64,000 nucleotides of DNA, from contig JAUMIR010000002.1 in the NCBI GenBank assembly GCA_030847615.1, positions 242,439,809-242,503,808 of the forward strand. The letters are read 5' to 3'. This stretch comes from Gambelia wislizenii. Lineage: Eukaryota > Chordata > Lepidosauria > Squamata > Crotaphytidae. How positions within the stretch are numbered: the first letter of the stretch is position 1; each line of letters opens with the position of its first letter. This document shows, in pieces, positions 36,140 to 47,065 of this stretch. The notes below the pieces were generated by a model, which was not told where the DNA came from, searched no databases, and worked only from the letters and a program-made list of their open reading frames with translations. The position numbers were made by a program, and so were the translations under genes.

Positions 36140-36786
36140 CAGTGGTTCTTAATCTTTGTTCCAGGGACTCTCAGAGGTCTGCAATGCCCTCACAGGGGGT
36201 CTGCAAAGGCTTGATGGCTGCTTGGCCCACCTCCTCCCTGCAGTGGAGTGGCCACGTGACAGGAGTCAAGGCAAAAGATGGCTGGCTGGCTTGGCCTGCA
36301 CATTGCCATTCAATCTCCTCCAGCCACAACCTTGCAGGAAGAAGCAGGAGAAGTCTTCCCTCCCTCGCCAATGCCTTTGAGGAAAGGTTTAATGGATGGT
36401 GTATAATAATAATAATAATAATAAAATTTTATTTCTATCCCGCCCCTCCGCAACGCAATCGGGCGGCTTACAATATAAAAACTCCATAGTCCCAGTACCC
36501 TAGCCCACCCCCCCTTAAAATAATATTAAATTATAAAAGATTTTATTAGGTATTATTGCTATTATTATTATTATTAGGTATTATTGCTATTATTAGTAGT
36601 AGTCGGTATTAGTATTATTAGGTATTATTGCTATTAGTATTATTAAGTATTATTGCTATTATTATTATTATTATTATTAGGGTTTTAAATATTTAAATCA
36701 TATAAATCTTTAAGTCTTGGGGGTCCACAGCAGCCAAAGATATTTAAAGGGAGGGTCCCTGATAAAGAAAAGGTTAAGAGCCACTG
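36140..36786. mobile_element. hAT/Charlie-type MITE, copy B
   Basis: The ends CAGTGGTTCTTAATCTT and GGTTAAGAGCCACTG are inverted. Flanks TTCTAGAC and GGCTAGAT share the CTAGA core typical of hAT target sites. The middle carries ATT/ATA repeat arrays (about 36405-36680). Confidence 0.8.
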
Positions 36787-36792
36787 GGCTAG

Positions 36793-36925
36793 ATGTTTGG
36801 GGTGATAAAATAGCCACAGCCAACATGACCAATTATCAGGGACACCGCAGACAAGAGTGATAATAACCCCCACAATCCCCATAATTGGCTACGTTGGTTG
36901 TGGCTAATGGGATTTCTAGCCCAAA
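36793..36925. repeat. ~125-bp dimer repeat, unit 2
   Basis: Same family as 36016-36139: ACCAATTATCAGGGACACC and CCCATAATTGGCTACGTTGG. It abuts the ASB8 promoter. Confidence 0.6.
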
Positions 36926-36929
36926 GCAT

Positions 36930-37260
36930 CCTGGAGGCAAAGATGAGCCTCAGTGACTGTGGGCGGATTGGGAGGCAGCGGGCCGAGAGGCGGGCCTTGC
37001 GGGCAATACTCTGTAATGATTGGGCGAGCCTTGTGACGGGGCGGCGCTTGTTGAGGCGAAGGGGGCGGGGCCAAAAGAGCGGTCTCACCCCTCCCCGCTG
37101 GGAGGCGGTTCCGGGGGCTCCGAACGCGTAGTGGTCGCGCCGTCTCCTCTTTTCCGTCGGGGCCCATCTACTTCCGGTTGGCGGGAGGTTCTACTTCCGT
37201 AGGGCGCTGGCGGAGGAGGAGTGTTCCCGGGTGGGTGAGTGAGGCCAGGTGGGCGCATGG
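36930..37260 (+). promoter_or_regulatory. ASB8: CpG-island promoter and noncoding first exon of ASB8
   Basis: The block is GC- and CpG-rich and TATA-less. It has CCAAT-box elements in reverse (ATTGG at 36967 and 37019), GC boxes (GACGGGGCGG near 37036; GGGGGCGGGG at 37061) and two ETS sites (CTTCCGGTT at 37171; ACTTCCGT near 37193). A donor-like GG|GTGAGT places the end of a noncoding exon near 37234. The next exon acceptor is at 52119-52120. The link to ASB8 is inferred from position and orientation; a bidirectional role is possible. Confidence 0.65.
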
Positions 37261-37400
37261 CGGGGGGGGGGGGGAGAAATGCTGGGGCGGGTGAGGGGAG
37301 ACCAGTCCGATGATGGTGATGATGGTGGGCGGAGGTGGCCTTTGGCTCTCTGAAGCTTTGGCTTCAGGCTTTGCCCCGCCGCCCTCTGCTAGAGAGACTG

Positions 37401-37640
37401 TACAGCTGCCCCTTCACATTCGCTGGGGTTTGGTTCCAGGACACCCCCCCCCCATGGATACCAAAATCCACGGATACTCAAGTCCAATTATAGGCAATGG
37501 CATAGCAAAATGGTGTCCCTTGTATAAGATGGCAAAATCAAGGCTTGCTTTTTGGATTATTAATTTTTTAGGAATATTTTCAAGCCGTGAATACTTCAAT
37601 CCGTGGATACCAAATCCGTGGATACGGAGGGACAACTGCA
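37401..37640. mobile_element. Tigger-type MITE
   Basis: The ends TACAGCTGCCCCTTCACATT and GGAGGGACAACTGCA are inverted repeats. The internal GGTTTGGTTCCAGGACACCC and TGGATACCAAAATCCACGGA are shared with the copies at 50.1, 50.3 and 59.1 kb. Confidence 0.75.
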
Positions 37641-37890
37641 CTCTCAGTGTGTTCGTTCTTAACGCGTTCATTTCAACGATCATCGCGGTTGTTGTTGTTG
37701 TTTCTGTTTTCTGCACCCAGATTTCGTACCAGACTTTTGCTGTAGGAAGTGTGTGTTTTGGGGTGGGTGGGAGATGGTGGAGACAGTAAAGAATCCACAT
37801 GCACACAAAACATAGAGCAGTGGCTCTTAACCTTTCCTTTAGCAGGGACCCCCTTTAATCATCTTTTGTTTCCATGGTCCCCCAAGACTT

Positions 37891-38944
37891 TTTTTTAAAA
37901 AAAATTATTCTTTTATTGAGATTACAGTACATTTAACATTCCATTCCATCTTAAACAATCTTCCCCCCCCTTACATCGCATTTGTTCTTATGTAACATTA
38001 ACAAAAGAAAAGATCATCTATCACTTCCAATCCGTTGTTCTGTCTGATTACGACTCAAGTTAAAATATTGTAATCAAATATAACTAACACACATTGGAAG
38101 CTGTTTAATGCAGTTAGATGTGTAAATAGCTATTGCTTAAAACAATTTGTAAGCCGCTCTGATAGCCTTGTGGCTGAAGAGCGGAGTATAAATAACTAAG
38201 TAAATAAATAAAAAAAAACTTCTGTTCCACCATTAAAATGTTATATGTTTCAACTCCTCTTTCAGTTGTACATTATGATATACCTTCATCACTAGGGGAT
38301 TTACAAGTATAACATTGCATTATCATTTTTCCCACCCGTATTATTCCTTAAGTATTAATACTTTTCCCCATTCTTCTCTCCAATTTTGTTCATTCTTATT
38401 CTGCAATTTCATAGTTAATACGTCTAATTCCAACATTTCAGTCAATCTGTCTTTCCACTCTTTTATTGTCGGGCACTCTTTTGACTTCCACTTTTTAGCT
38501 ATAACTAGCCTTGCTAAGGTAACCATATAAAGTATAACTCTCCAATGTTTCATCACTGTTTTGTCTTGGTCTTTAATTATATTTAACAGAAATAGCACTG
38601 GAGTAAAAGCCAGATCTATTTCCAAAATATTTTTAATTGCTCCATAAATTTGTGTCCAGAATTTTTTTATCTTTGTACATCGCCACCACATATGAATCAG
38701 GTTGCCCTGACTTTTACCACATTTCCAACAGTTGCTTAAAATGTTTCTGTTCATCTTACTCAATCTTTGTGGCGTGTAGTACCATCTTAAAACCATCTTT
38801 ATATAGTTCTTAAGATTTTGACAAGCAGTAAAAGTAAAGGATCTTCTTTTACCTACTTCCATTCTTCCATATTAATGTTGTTACCTATATACTTCACCCA
38901 TTGCAGCATATATTCTTTTACAATGTCATGTTCTGTGAACCTTG
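37891..38944 (-). mobile_element. L1 LINE 3' end inside the hAT element
   Basis: Reading on the - strand, 38341-38862 encodes the ORF2 C-terminal domain: NILSNCWKCGKSQGNLIHMW and a following RCTKIKKFW (CxxC...H...C motif). The poly(A) tail appears as T-run at 37891. It is flanked by CATGGTCCCCCAAGACTT at 37873-37890 and 38945-38962, an 18-bp perfect target duplication. Confidence 0.9.
38085..38212 (+). repeat. SINE 3' half inside the L1
   Basis: It matches the 3' half of the SINE at 13018: AACACACATTGGAAGCTGTT, TAAGCCGCTCTGATAGCCTT and an (AAATA)n tail. Confidence 0.75.
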
Positions 38945-38984
38945 CATGGTCCCCCAAGACTTAACTCAAGATTTAAAACCCTAA

Positions 38985-39329
38985 TAATAATAATATCTGA
39001 TGATGATAACAACAACAATAATAGTACCTAACAATGTTACATAATAATAATATCTGATGATGATGATAACAACAATAATAGTACCTAACAATGTTACCTA
39101 ATAATAATAATAATAATAATAATATCTGATGATGATGATAACAAGAACAATAATAGTACCTAACAACATTACCTAATAATAATAATAATAATAATATCTG
39201 ATGATGATAACAACAATAATAGTACCTAACAATGTTGCATAATAATAATAATATCTGATGATGATGATAACAACAACAATAATAGTACCTAACAATGTTA
39301 CCTAATAATAATAATAATAATATCTGATG
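38985..39329. repeat. Tandem repeat array in the hAT element
   Basis: A ~60-bp unit built from ATCTGATGATGATGATAAC, AACAATAATAGTACCTAAC and AATAATAATAA runs is repeated about five to six times, and continues at 40438-40520. The 121-codon reverse ORF over it is simply the repeat translated. Confidence 0.85.
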
Positions 39330-40437
39330 GTCAAACATTAATTACTGATAAAGCCTCCATCCTGAATCGATGGGCTGAACACTTTCAAAGTCTCTTTAGT
39401 GCCAGCTGAGTAGTCCAAGGCTCAGCTATCCAACATATGATACAAAAACCGATGAAAAATGAATTGGACATAGCTCCTACTTTGGAAGAGACCCTTAAGG
39501 CCATACAGCAGATGAAAAACAGCAAGGCAGCGGGGATTGATGGAATCCCACCTGAAGTTTGGAAACACGGAGGTCATGTACTCTACGGTAAATTCCACGA
39601 ACTCCTTGTGAATTGCTGGGAAAAGGGGGAACTGCCATCAGATCTCTGAGATGCAGTCATCATCACCCTCTACAAGAAAAAAGGAACAAAATCCGATTGC
39701 TCAAACTATCGAGGCATAACACTGCTCTCTATTGCTGGAAAAATAAACACCTGAGGCTAAGCACAAAAATCAGTGTGTATAGAGCCATTGTACTGTCTAT
39801 TCTCCTTTATGGATCTGAAACATGGGTCACCTATCGCCACCACTTACGACTCCTCGAACACTTTCATTAGCGCTGTATATGCACAATCCTAAATATACAC
39901 TGGATTGACTATGTGACGAATGTTGCTGTCCTTGAGCAAGCAGGGATCACCAGCATTGAGGCTATGATACTGAGAACACAGCGGCGCTGGGCAGGGCATG
40001 TTTCTAGGATGGAGGACCATCGCCTCCCAAAAATAGTACTCTACGATGAACTTGCCACAGGTCAGCGTAAGAGGGGCGCTCCAAAAAAGCGATACAAGGA
40101 CTCCCTGAAACAACATCTCAGGCTCGGCCAAATTGATCACCAACAATGGTCTGCCCTGGCCTCACATTGGAAGGCATGGAGACGCACTATCCACAATGCT
40201 GCAGCCTTATTTGAGAACTCACGCCGAACAAGTCTTGAAGAGAAACGACAACACAGAAAGAATCACAACCCAGAAACATCACCCAAGGAGACCTTCTGCT
40301 GTGCTTTCTGCAACTGGACTTGTCTATCTCGGATTGGCCTTTTTAGTCATCAGCGTGCTTGCAGAAAGCAGGGGATGAATCCTTCCTGAATCTTCGTTTG
40401 CAAAGAAAAGCCAGAGAGAGAGAGAGAGAGAGAGAGA
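39330..40437 (+). mobile_element. LINE remnant with a C-terminal zinc-finger motif
   Basis: The left part encodes RT: KAIQQMKNSKAAGIDGIPPE and [20 protein letters not shown]. An internal deletion then joins to the C-terminal part: SILLYGSETWVTYRHHLRLL, RRWAGHVSRMEDHRLPKIVL and a C-terminal CAFCNWTCLSRIGLFSHQRA finger. Frame changes occur near 39.65 and 39.87 kb. A (GA)n tail lies at 40413-40436. The flanks AATATCTGATG (39319-39329 and 40438-40448) look like a target duplication but also match the host array. The exact LINE clade was not assigned. Confidence 0.75.
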
Positions 40438-40446
40438 AATATCTGA

Positions 40447-40478
<32 letters not shown>

Positions 40479-41524
40479 GTACCTAACAAAGATTAATAAT
40501 AATAATGATAATAATAATAATTGCACCATCCGTTAAACCCTCCCTCAAAGACACTGGAGGAGGGAAGACTTTTCTCCAGCTTCTTCCTGCAAGTTTGCGG
40601 CTGAAGCAGATTGAATGGCAATGCACAGGCCAAGCCTGCCAGTGCCTTGCCTCCTGTTACACGGCTGCTCCACTGTGGGGAGAAGGTGGGCCAAGCAGCC
40701 TTCAAGCCTTTGTGGGCCCCCTGTGAGGACATCACAGATCCCTGGAGGTCTCCGGACCACAGGTTAAGAACCACTGACATAGAACATCTGTTTTTTGGAG
40801 GTGTGTACAGAAAAACGTTGGATGCATCTTGAAAGCCAAGAGTAAAAGGATAATAGTATGTATTGCATACACACACATATACATGCACACACACAGACAT
40901 ATATACGCATACGTATTTAAAAAGCTAAGTCTTATCTTAAATACTAAGACTTATTGTAGGAAATGGAGCCTGAAGCGTTATACTGTTTAACAAACAAGCA
41001 TTTTAGTTGAATGGATGTAGAGGGGACAGTTAACTAGAAGGTTAGAGGGGAAGGGGGGAACCATGCTAGTTTAGTTAAAACTGAAGTGTAGCTTGAAAGT
41101 AAGTGCTGTAACTGTGCCCTCTCCCTAAATCCCCAGCATGTTGGAGTCTGGCTGAGGGAGAACATAAAGATCCCTTCCTCTTGCATTCCTGCTGTATTTC
41201 TGTGCTGTGTGTAGGAGGACTTACTCCTTTGCCAGCTTGTTCACTAGTGAGGAATTTATTGTTGCCTCTGGTAATTGAGTCAGTGCTTAAATATAGGGCT
41301 TTGAATTTTGTTAAAAAACACTGTGGTTATTCACAAAACAGTACTGTATTGATAACATACACATTCTGGCATTGGTAAGCTAATTATCCCATATACTGGA
41401 ATAAAAACCTGCTTCTGGGACAGCTTTCATGTTCCCCAGAATAGATTGCTTATTAGGTCTGAAGAACAAGAATTCTGAAAAACAGTGCACACTGATTATA
41501 CTGTAGCAGTGAAGTTGACCTTTA

Positions 41525-41750
41525 ATAAAACATCCTTTAAAGTTCTTTCCAACATATGGTGACCCTAAGGTGAGCCTATCATGGGTTTTCTTGGCCAGAT
41601 CTCTTTAGAGGGGATCTGCCTTCCTCTGAGGCTGAGAGAATGTGACTTGTCCAAGGTCACCCAGGGGTTTCCATGGCTGAGCGGGGATTCAAACTCTGGT
41701 CTCCAAAGTCTTAGTCCAGTGCTCAAACCACTATACCACACTGGCTCTCA
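41525..41750 (-). repeat. Sauria-type SINE, reverse
   Basis: In reverse: tail ATGGTGACCCTAAGGTGAGC at left, then ACTTGTCCAAGGTCACCCAG and head TATACCACACTGGCTCTCA at right. Confidence 0.75.
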
Positions 41751-41944
41751 TTGCTACACATTTATTTTTGGATTGTATTTCATTGACCAGCAGAGGTACT
41801 TGCCAAACTCTTAGATACTGAAAACTCAAAATTACAACTGGTGTATCTGTTGGTGAGGATCTTCAGCCAAGCACACATTTGTTTTTCTAGGAGAAGTGCA
41901 TCTCAACATGAAATGACTAGTAATAATCATGCTGTGCATGTATG

Positions 41945-42182
41945 TGTGTGGCATATGTGCCTTCAAGTTGCCTGTCGACTTATGGTGACCCCATGAATTT
42001 CATAGGGTTTTCTTATGCAAGGAATACTCAGAAGTAGTTTTGCCAGTTCCTTCCTCTGAAATATAGCCTACAGCACCTAATATTCATTGGTGATCTCCCA
42101 ATCAAGTGCTAACCAGGGCTTGACCCTGTTTAGCTTCCAAGATCAGATAGAATCTGATGTCTTTAGTGTATTTCGGCCCTGT
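41945..42182 (-). repeat. 5S-Sauria SINE, reverse, near full length
   Basis: Tail TGTGTGGCATATGTGCCTTC and GACTTATGGTGACCCCATGA, then the 5S head in reverse (GTTTAGCTTCCAAGATCAGA, GATGTCTTTAG). Confidence 0.8.
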
Positions 42183-42306
42183 GAATGTATACCTGACAGA
42201 AAATGATGTGTTGTGACTGGAGAGTGGCTTTCATTCAGAATATTTTAAAACCAGATGCATGTAAGAAATATAGCTGTTTTAAAATTTTCAAAACTAGGTT
42301 GCTAAG

Positions 42307-42610
42307 TACAGTTGTCCCTTCATATTCGCAGCTTTGACATTTGCGGTTTTGATTATTGGTGGTTTTCCCTCACCTGCCGCCCCTCTCCTGGGTTTTTGCT
42401 TCCCTTTGCAAAGGGAGCGAAGACCCTGGGGAACGCGGTGTGTGTGTGTGTGTGTGAGGCAAAGCCTCTTAAATCATCCCTCTGCTGGGCATTCTCTTCC
42501 TTTGCAGGGGAAGCGAAGGCCCAGGAGAGGAGTGGTTGTTATTTGCATTTTTTTCACATTCGCGGGGGTCTGGTGGCCCTAACCCCCACGAATGTGAAGG
42601 GACGACTGTA
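42307..42610. mobile_element. Tigger-type MITE with GC-rich core
   Basis: The ends TACAGTTGTCCCTTCATATT and TGTGAAGGGACGACTGTA are inverted. The core contains (TG)n at 42438-42456 and imperfect inverted phrases (TGCTTCCCTTTGCAAAGGGA). ORFs through it are not genes. Confidence 0.75.
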
Positions 42611-43515
42611 TTTGACATCTAGTAGTCTATTATCTATCTTTTCTATCTCATTCGTCAATAGAAGGCAGTGGCATTCATACGTCCCTATTATGTGTGCCTT
42701 TTTTCCATTTCTTCTCATGAATCATCCTCAGTTTCCTCATTTATCATTGTGTATACAGTCTTCTTTCATAGTAAAGTATTTTCCATCTGAAGAGCCAAAG
42801 CAAAAAGGAAGAATGTTTATGGGAATTTTTTTATATGTCTAGGTTGCAGTTTGTGTTACAAGCATGCCTCTGGAGTCAGTTAAGCAAAGGTTCAACTCCG
42901 ACTCCGCTATTTTTCTTCTATCCAACTCCAACCCTGACCACTTCATAAATGGCAAATATATAGCATTAGTGATAACAGATTTACTGTAGTAAAATGGTAG
43001 CACAAGACATTTAATCACCACCATGAGAACTATCAGTTTACTTAGGTAGATGGAACACACAATATATTTATTTGTTAATGTTTCTGAACAAGACAAGTTT
43101 CCTAAATTCCCATGAAAGTAATTATGCAACAAATTAAACATTTAAAATTTTTAAAAATGTTTTTTTAACAGAAACATAGAATATACCTTAAAACTGAAGA
43201 GCATATAAAATTAAGACTAACAGAACATAATACAGTACTTAATTTTTTATTAAGTTACTAAAAATATGACACGGTAGCGTAATGTAACTATTTTTTAAAC
43301 AGAACAAACAAGAAAGTTACCAGGCATTGCATATTATTTCCGCCAAAAGTATGATTTTCAAGATTTATTTGAAATCTTTGGTTCATAGATTCACAGCATA
43401 AGAAAATAATAATAAATTTACTATTCAACTAAAGCCTTTCTCCATAGGTCCAAATGTGACTGCCAAGGAGGTGGGAACTCACCACTGTCATTGTTGAAAT
43501 TAATATGTTTTTAAT

Positions 43516-43640
43516 TTTTTTATTTATACCCCACTCTTTAGCCACAAGGCTATCAGAGCAGCTTACAAATTGTTTTAAGCAATAGCAATTTACACATCTA
43601 CACTGCATTAAGCAGTTTCCAATGTGTGTTAGCTAATTAA
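43516..43640 (-). repeat. SINE 3' part, reverse
   Basis: In reverse it matches the SINE at 13018: AGCCACAAGGCTATCAGAGC and CCAATGTGTGTTAGCTAATT. Confidence 0.7.
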
Positions 43641-43944
43641 AAGCTAATAAAAGGAAACCATGTTGAAAAGAAGCTTAATTCTGACTGTTCATCTCTATCA
43701 TCTTATAGAGAAGAATGTCAGCTTTTCCATAAGTGCTATTTCTCAGGTTTTTTAGATACTAGGCTTCAATTGAGAGGTGGTCCAATTTTTTCCAGTTCTA
43801 AGCTGTTGTCAGTCTTGCAGCAAAACAAAAAAATGTGATCAGATTGTTATGATTTACTGTCTCACAGTTGTCACAAACTATAAAGAGAAATCCTATTTTG
43901 GGGTCAACAGGAACTGCTTGGTTTGTAATTTGACTTATTAGAAA

Positions 43945-44611
43945 TACAGGTTGACCCCCCATATCTGCAGGACCAGTATCCGCGGTTTCACTTATCCATG
44001 TCCAAAAAAAAGTCCTCTCTGCCAGCGCAATTCTATACTAGCTGTAATTGGTGTAACATACACCCTTTAAAAACTCCCCAGAAAAACACCTGGTAGACCT
44101 CATGACAACCCTGTAAGGTAGGCTGGTGGATTTTTAAATTCCTCCTCCCCCTTTTCAGCATCCCACACTTTTCCCGGAATTGCTGGGGGTGACTCGCTCT
44201 GTTGCCCTGCTGCCAGTTGACTGCCTGAGTCCCGTTGCAGGTGGCCCATTGCCGCCACCACCAACAGTTGATTGTCTGGGTCCTGTTGCAGTGGCAGCAG
44301 CAGCATGCCACCACCTCCACTGCCACCAGTTGACTGTCTGGGTCCCAATCTGGGCCACAGATTGAATGGCAGGAGTGGATTGTGAGGTGGAGAGGGAATT
44401 TACATGTGGGTGATGATTGGTTGGGTATGTTTCCCGAGCAGCCAATCAGCACACTGGGAAAGGCAACATACCCAAGAGAATTACATATATAGATGCTTCT
44501 GCCGGATGTTGGGCTAGAAGTCATGCATTTCAATAGGGTTTGCTATTGTCCGTGGTTCCAGGAACGTAAGTCCAGGAACGTATCCTCTGCAGATAAAGGG
44601 GATAACCTGTA
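43945..44611. mobile_element. Tigger-like MITE carrying a Helitron
   Basis: The ends TACAGGTTGACCCCCCATAT and GGGGATAACCTGTA are inverted, with CTGCAGG/CCTCTGCAG further inside. The Helitron at 44038-44493 splits it. Its relative without the insertion is at about 54578-54893. Confidence 0.7.
44038..44493 (-). mobile_element. Non-autonomous Helitron
   Basis: Read on the - strand it starts TCTATATATGTAATTC and ends ...ATTACAGCTAG. It is inserted exactly between A and T (no target duplication), the classic Helitron signature. It has CAG/CTG-rich near-repeats of GACTGCCTGGGTCC type inside. The copy at 32510-32857 confirms the 3' end. Confidence 0.75.
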
Positions 44612-45735
44612 TCTTTTCTCAAAATTCAGAAATACTAGGACACTCCCACCACATGTGGAAATATATACCCAGTGCCCCACAGTTCCTCCAGCATTTCTTA
44701 GATGAGTGTTTGTCAATAGATTTCATTTTCACCAGGGTTAGATACCAATGATATATTATTTTTAAAGCATGTATTCTCATATGGGAAGATACACATTTTA
44801 GTGAAAGACTTTTCCATAATTGGTTTTCCATTTTTAACATTTGCCAGCTTTGAATGTAGATCAGTATCCTGTGTTTTCTTGAAACCCTCAGGGTCTGGGT
44901 ATGTTGGGTCAATCAATATATTACAGATTTTTGACACTAAACATTTAATGTCTGTTTGGGAATTTTATATTAATATTTTACATTTGCTTAGAGGATATTG
45001 CACCTTTGTTTTTATGTCTGCACTAGAGGTGAAGTGGAGCACCTGATGTATCTGGATCCACATCAGTTTAATTGCAGCAAATTGAATCTTGGATTTCTTT
45101 GCTGGACTTATGATTAGGTTGTGTATAAAGGTCTAGTAGCCTATATAGTCCTATATATCCTTTTTGTCCCCAGCCTTTAAATAAGTTAAATTTATTTTGA
45201 TGATAAAATAAGGGACGTTTTACAATTGGGATCTATGGTGGTGGTGTCAATATAAGTTTATCTCTCTGTTTATTTCATATCTCTCCATTTATTCCATATC
45301 TTGAATGTTATTTAGAAAATAATTTTGTATTAGATCTAAGTGTCTGCACTTAAATTTCCAGGCCTTTTATCCACTGCACATTTAAATTTTTACATTCCAT
45401 TTTTATCCAGGGATCTACATTGTTGTGGATAATTTATTCTTATCATTTGCCTAATTTGAAAAGGTTTGTAGTAGAAAATCAGATTTGGGATACTGACCCC
45501 CCCAAAAAACTTTACTGCTTCTGTATATTACATTCTTTGATACTCTAGATCTTTTGTCCTCATTTATGTAATTGGCAAATTTTGTGCCATTTTGATAACA
45601 TTGTATTGTATTTTTACAGAAAGTACCTGTAACAAAAAATTAAAATTTGGGAGAATAAACATTTTAGTACTTGCAATCCTTCTTGGCCAAGAACTCTCCC
45701 CCTGCTTTTAGCATTTTTCTGTTTTAGTTCCCTGA
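44612..45735 (-). mobile_element. L1 LINE ORF2 3' part
   Basis: Broken reading frames on the - strand resemble L1 ORF2 downstream of RT: ...GVSIPNLIFYYKPFQIRQM and the C-terminal CWRNCGALGIYFHMWWECPS. It continues into 45740-46600 through a local inversion. Confidence 0.7.
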
Positions 45736-45739
45736 ATAC

Positions 45740-46020
45740 AGGCTTAAAATGGAAAGAAAAACAGGGAATCCTAAATCTTTTCTTAACCTTTTTGCTGATG
45801 ACCTGGCAAGTTCCACAACCAAGACTACAATTGGTCTAACTAAAGTATATTCTAAATTACAAGAATTTGGAGAAATAGCAGGCATTATAGCCCACAAAAC
45901 AAAAGTCAACACTTATTTGTTTGGACATGTCAAAGAGCCAGAGACTTGACTTGTCCAAGACATTGGACATACTTTACTAGGTTCATGAGATACCAAGTAA
46001 AATTTATATACCAAGCCAAC
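45740..46020 (+). mobile_element. Inverted L1 ORF2 segment with the FADD motif
   Basis: This segment reads on the + strand: FLNLFADDLASSTTKTTIGL and KVYSKLQEFGEIAGIIAHKT, the RT catalytic motif C region of L1. Its neighbours on both sides read on the - strand. Confidence 0.65.
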
Positions 46021-46600
46021 TGGAAGCAACATTTTACCCCAAGAATCTCGTTGCCCTGCCTGATTGTGCTTGCCGTGGGCTCCATAGCTAGAGTAAACTG
46101 AAGGGAGATAAAAGACAGCCCTGAATTGGGTCTGAGTCTACACCTTTAGTATTAATGATGGTTTGGTAATCTTTATACATATTGGAGATAAAGTTAATGA
46201 ATTTTTCTCCTACCTACATGGCTGTACATAGTTGTAAAATATATTGCCATTCTATTTTGTCAAAAGCCTTGGCTGAGTCATAAGAAACTATTACTACTGG
46301 GACATGCCTGTAAATTAAAGCACAGTGAATAACATTAAGGCACCTTCTGATTGGTCAGCAGTTTGTCGGTATTTAACAAAGCTGAATTGGTCTAGTTTTA
46401 GAAGTAGTTTCCTGCAATAGAGTTCAATCTGTTTGCCAAGGTGGCAAAAAGATGTTTGAATCTTGATTAATAAGGGAAATTGTACAAAATGAATCAATTC
46501 TGGGTCTTGTCTGCTTTTAAAGTTAAAACTACAGTATTTGTGACATTTCCATGATTCTGGTATACTTGAAACCACGGGTAATAGTGAACCACATAGAATC
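46021..46600 (-). mobile_element. L1 LINE ORF2 RT motif A/B part
   Basis: On the - strand, about 46090-46140 gives PIQGCLLSPF (motif B-like, cf. RQGCPLSPL), and about 46215-46290 gives YDSAKAFDKIEWQYILQLC (motif A region). Stops interrupt it. Confidence 0.65.
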
Positions 46601-46849
46601 ACACTGGAGGACCTAGGAAATGCTTAGAAAGGCCGCCTCTCTAGGCATCTTCAGCACAACTCTCTGGTAACGTCCAGCAAAAGTTACTATCGAGTCATGC
46701 TGGTGGACCTAGGAAATGCCTAGAGAGACCATATTTTTCCAACAATGGATAATGGAAGGAATAAATTTGAAAGGGGGCTCTATGTATGCCCATCATTGGT
46801 TCTAAAACCATGTTAATTGAGTCTTTAGATGTAATTTTGAAAAGATGAA

Positions 46850-47065
46850 TAGGAAATAAATCTAAAGGAGAATAGAAAGAAAAGAGAGAAGGAAAAAAGA
46901 AAGAAGAAAAGGAGAGAGGGAGGGGAGGAAGAAAATGATAATAAAGGGTATAATTTTGAAAAGGAAAGATGACAGAAGGAAAAAATAAAGAAAAAAGGAC
47001 AGAAAAAGAGGAGGTAAATATTAAAAGGGAGGAGGAAGAGGGAAATGATATGGAGGAGAGAAAAA
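46850..47065. repeat. Purine-rich low-complexity tract
   Basis: A/G-rich on the + strand (GAAAGAAAAGAGAGAAGGAA and similar). The 134-codon reverse ORF over it is low complexity (Ser/Phe/Leu) and not a gene. Confidence 0.75.

Larger units (their letters stand above)
37818..40776. mobile_element. hAT/Charlie-type MITE, copy C, disrupted by two LINEs
   Basis: The ends CAGTGGCTCTTAACC and GGTTAAGAACCACTG are inverted, and the 8-bp flanks ACATAGAG (37810-37817) and ACATAGAA (40777-40784) match at 7 of 8. The body is reversed relative to copies A and B. It is expanded by an internal TE insertion (37891-38944), a tandem repeat array and a LINE (39330-40437). Confidence 0.85.

Noticed and set aside
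38973..39338. 121-codon reverse ORF rich in Tyr, Cys and Leu
   Set aside because: Direct translation of a tandem simple-repeat array.
38985..40520. CRISPR-like repeat array
   Set aside because: The spacing is irregular simple repeats in a eukaryotic hAT element with no unique spacers.
42312..42842. 176-codon + strand ORF
   Set aside because: It starts in a Tigger-type MITE terminal repeat and runs into unique DNA without homology.
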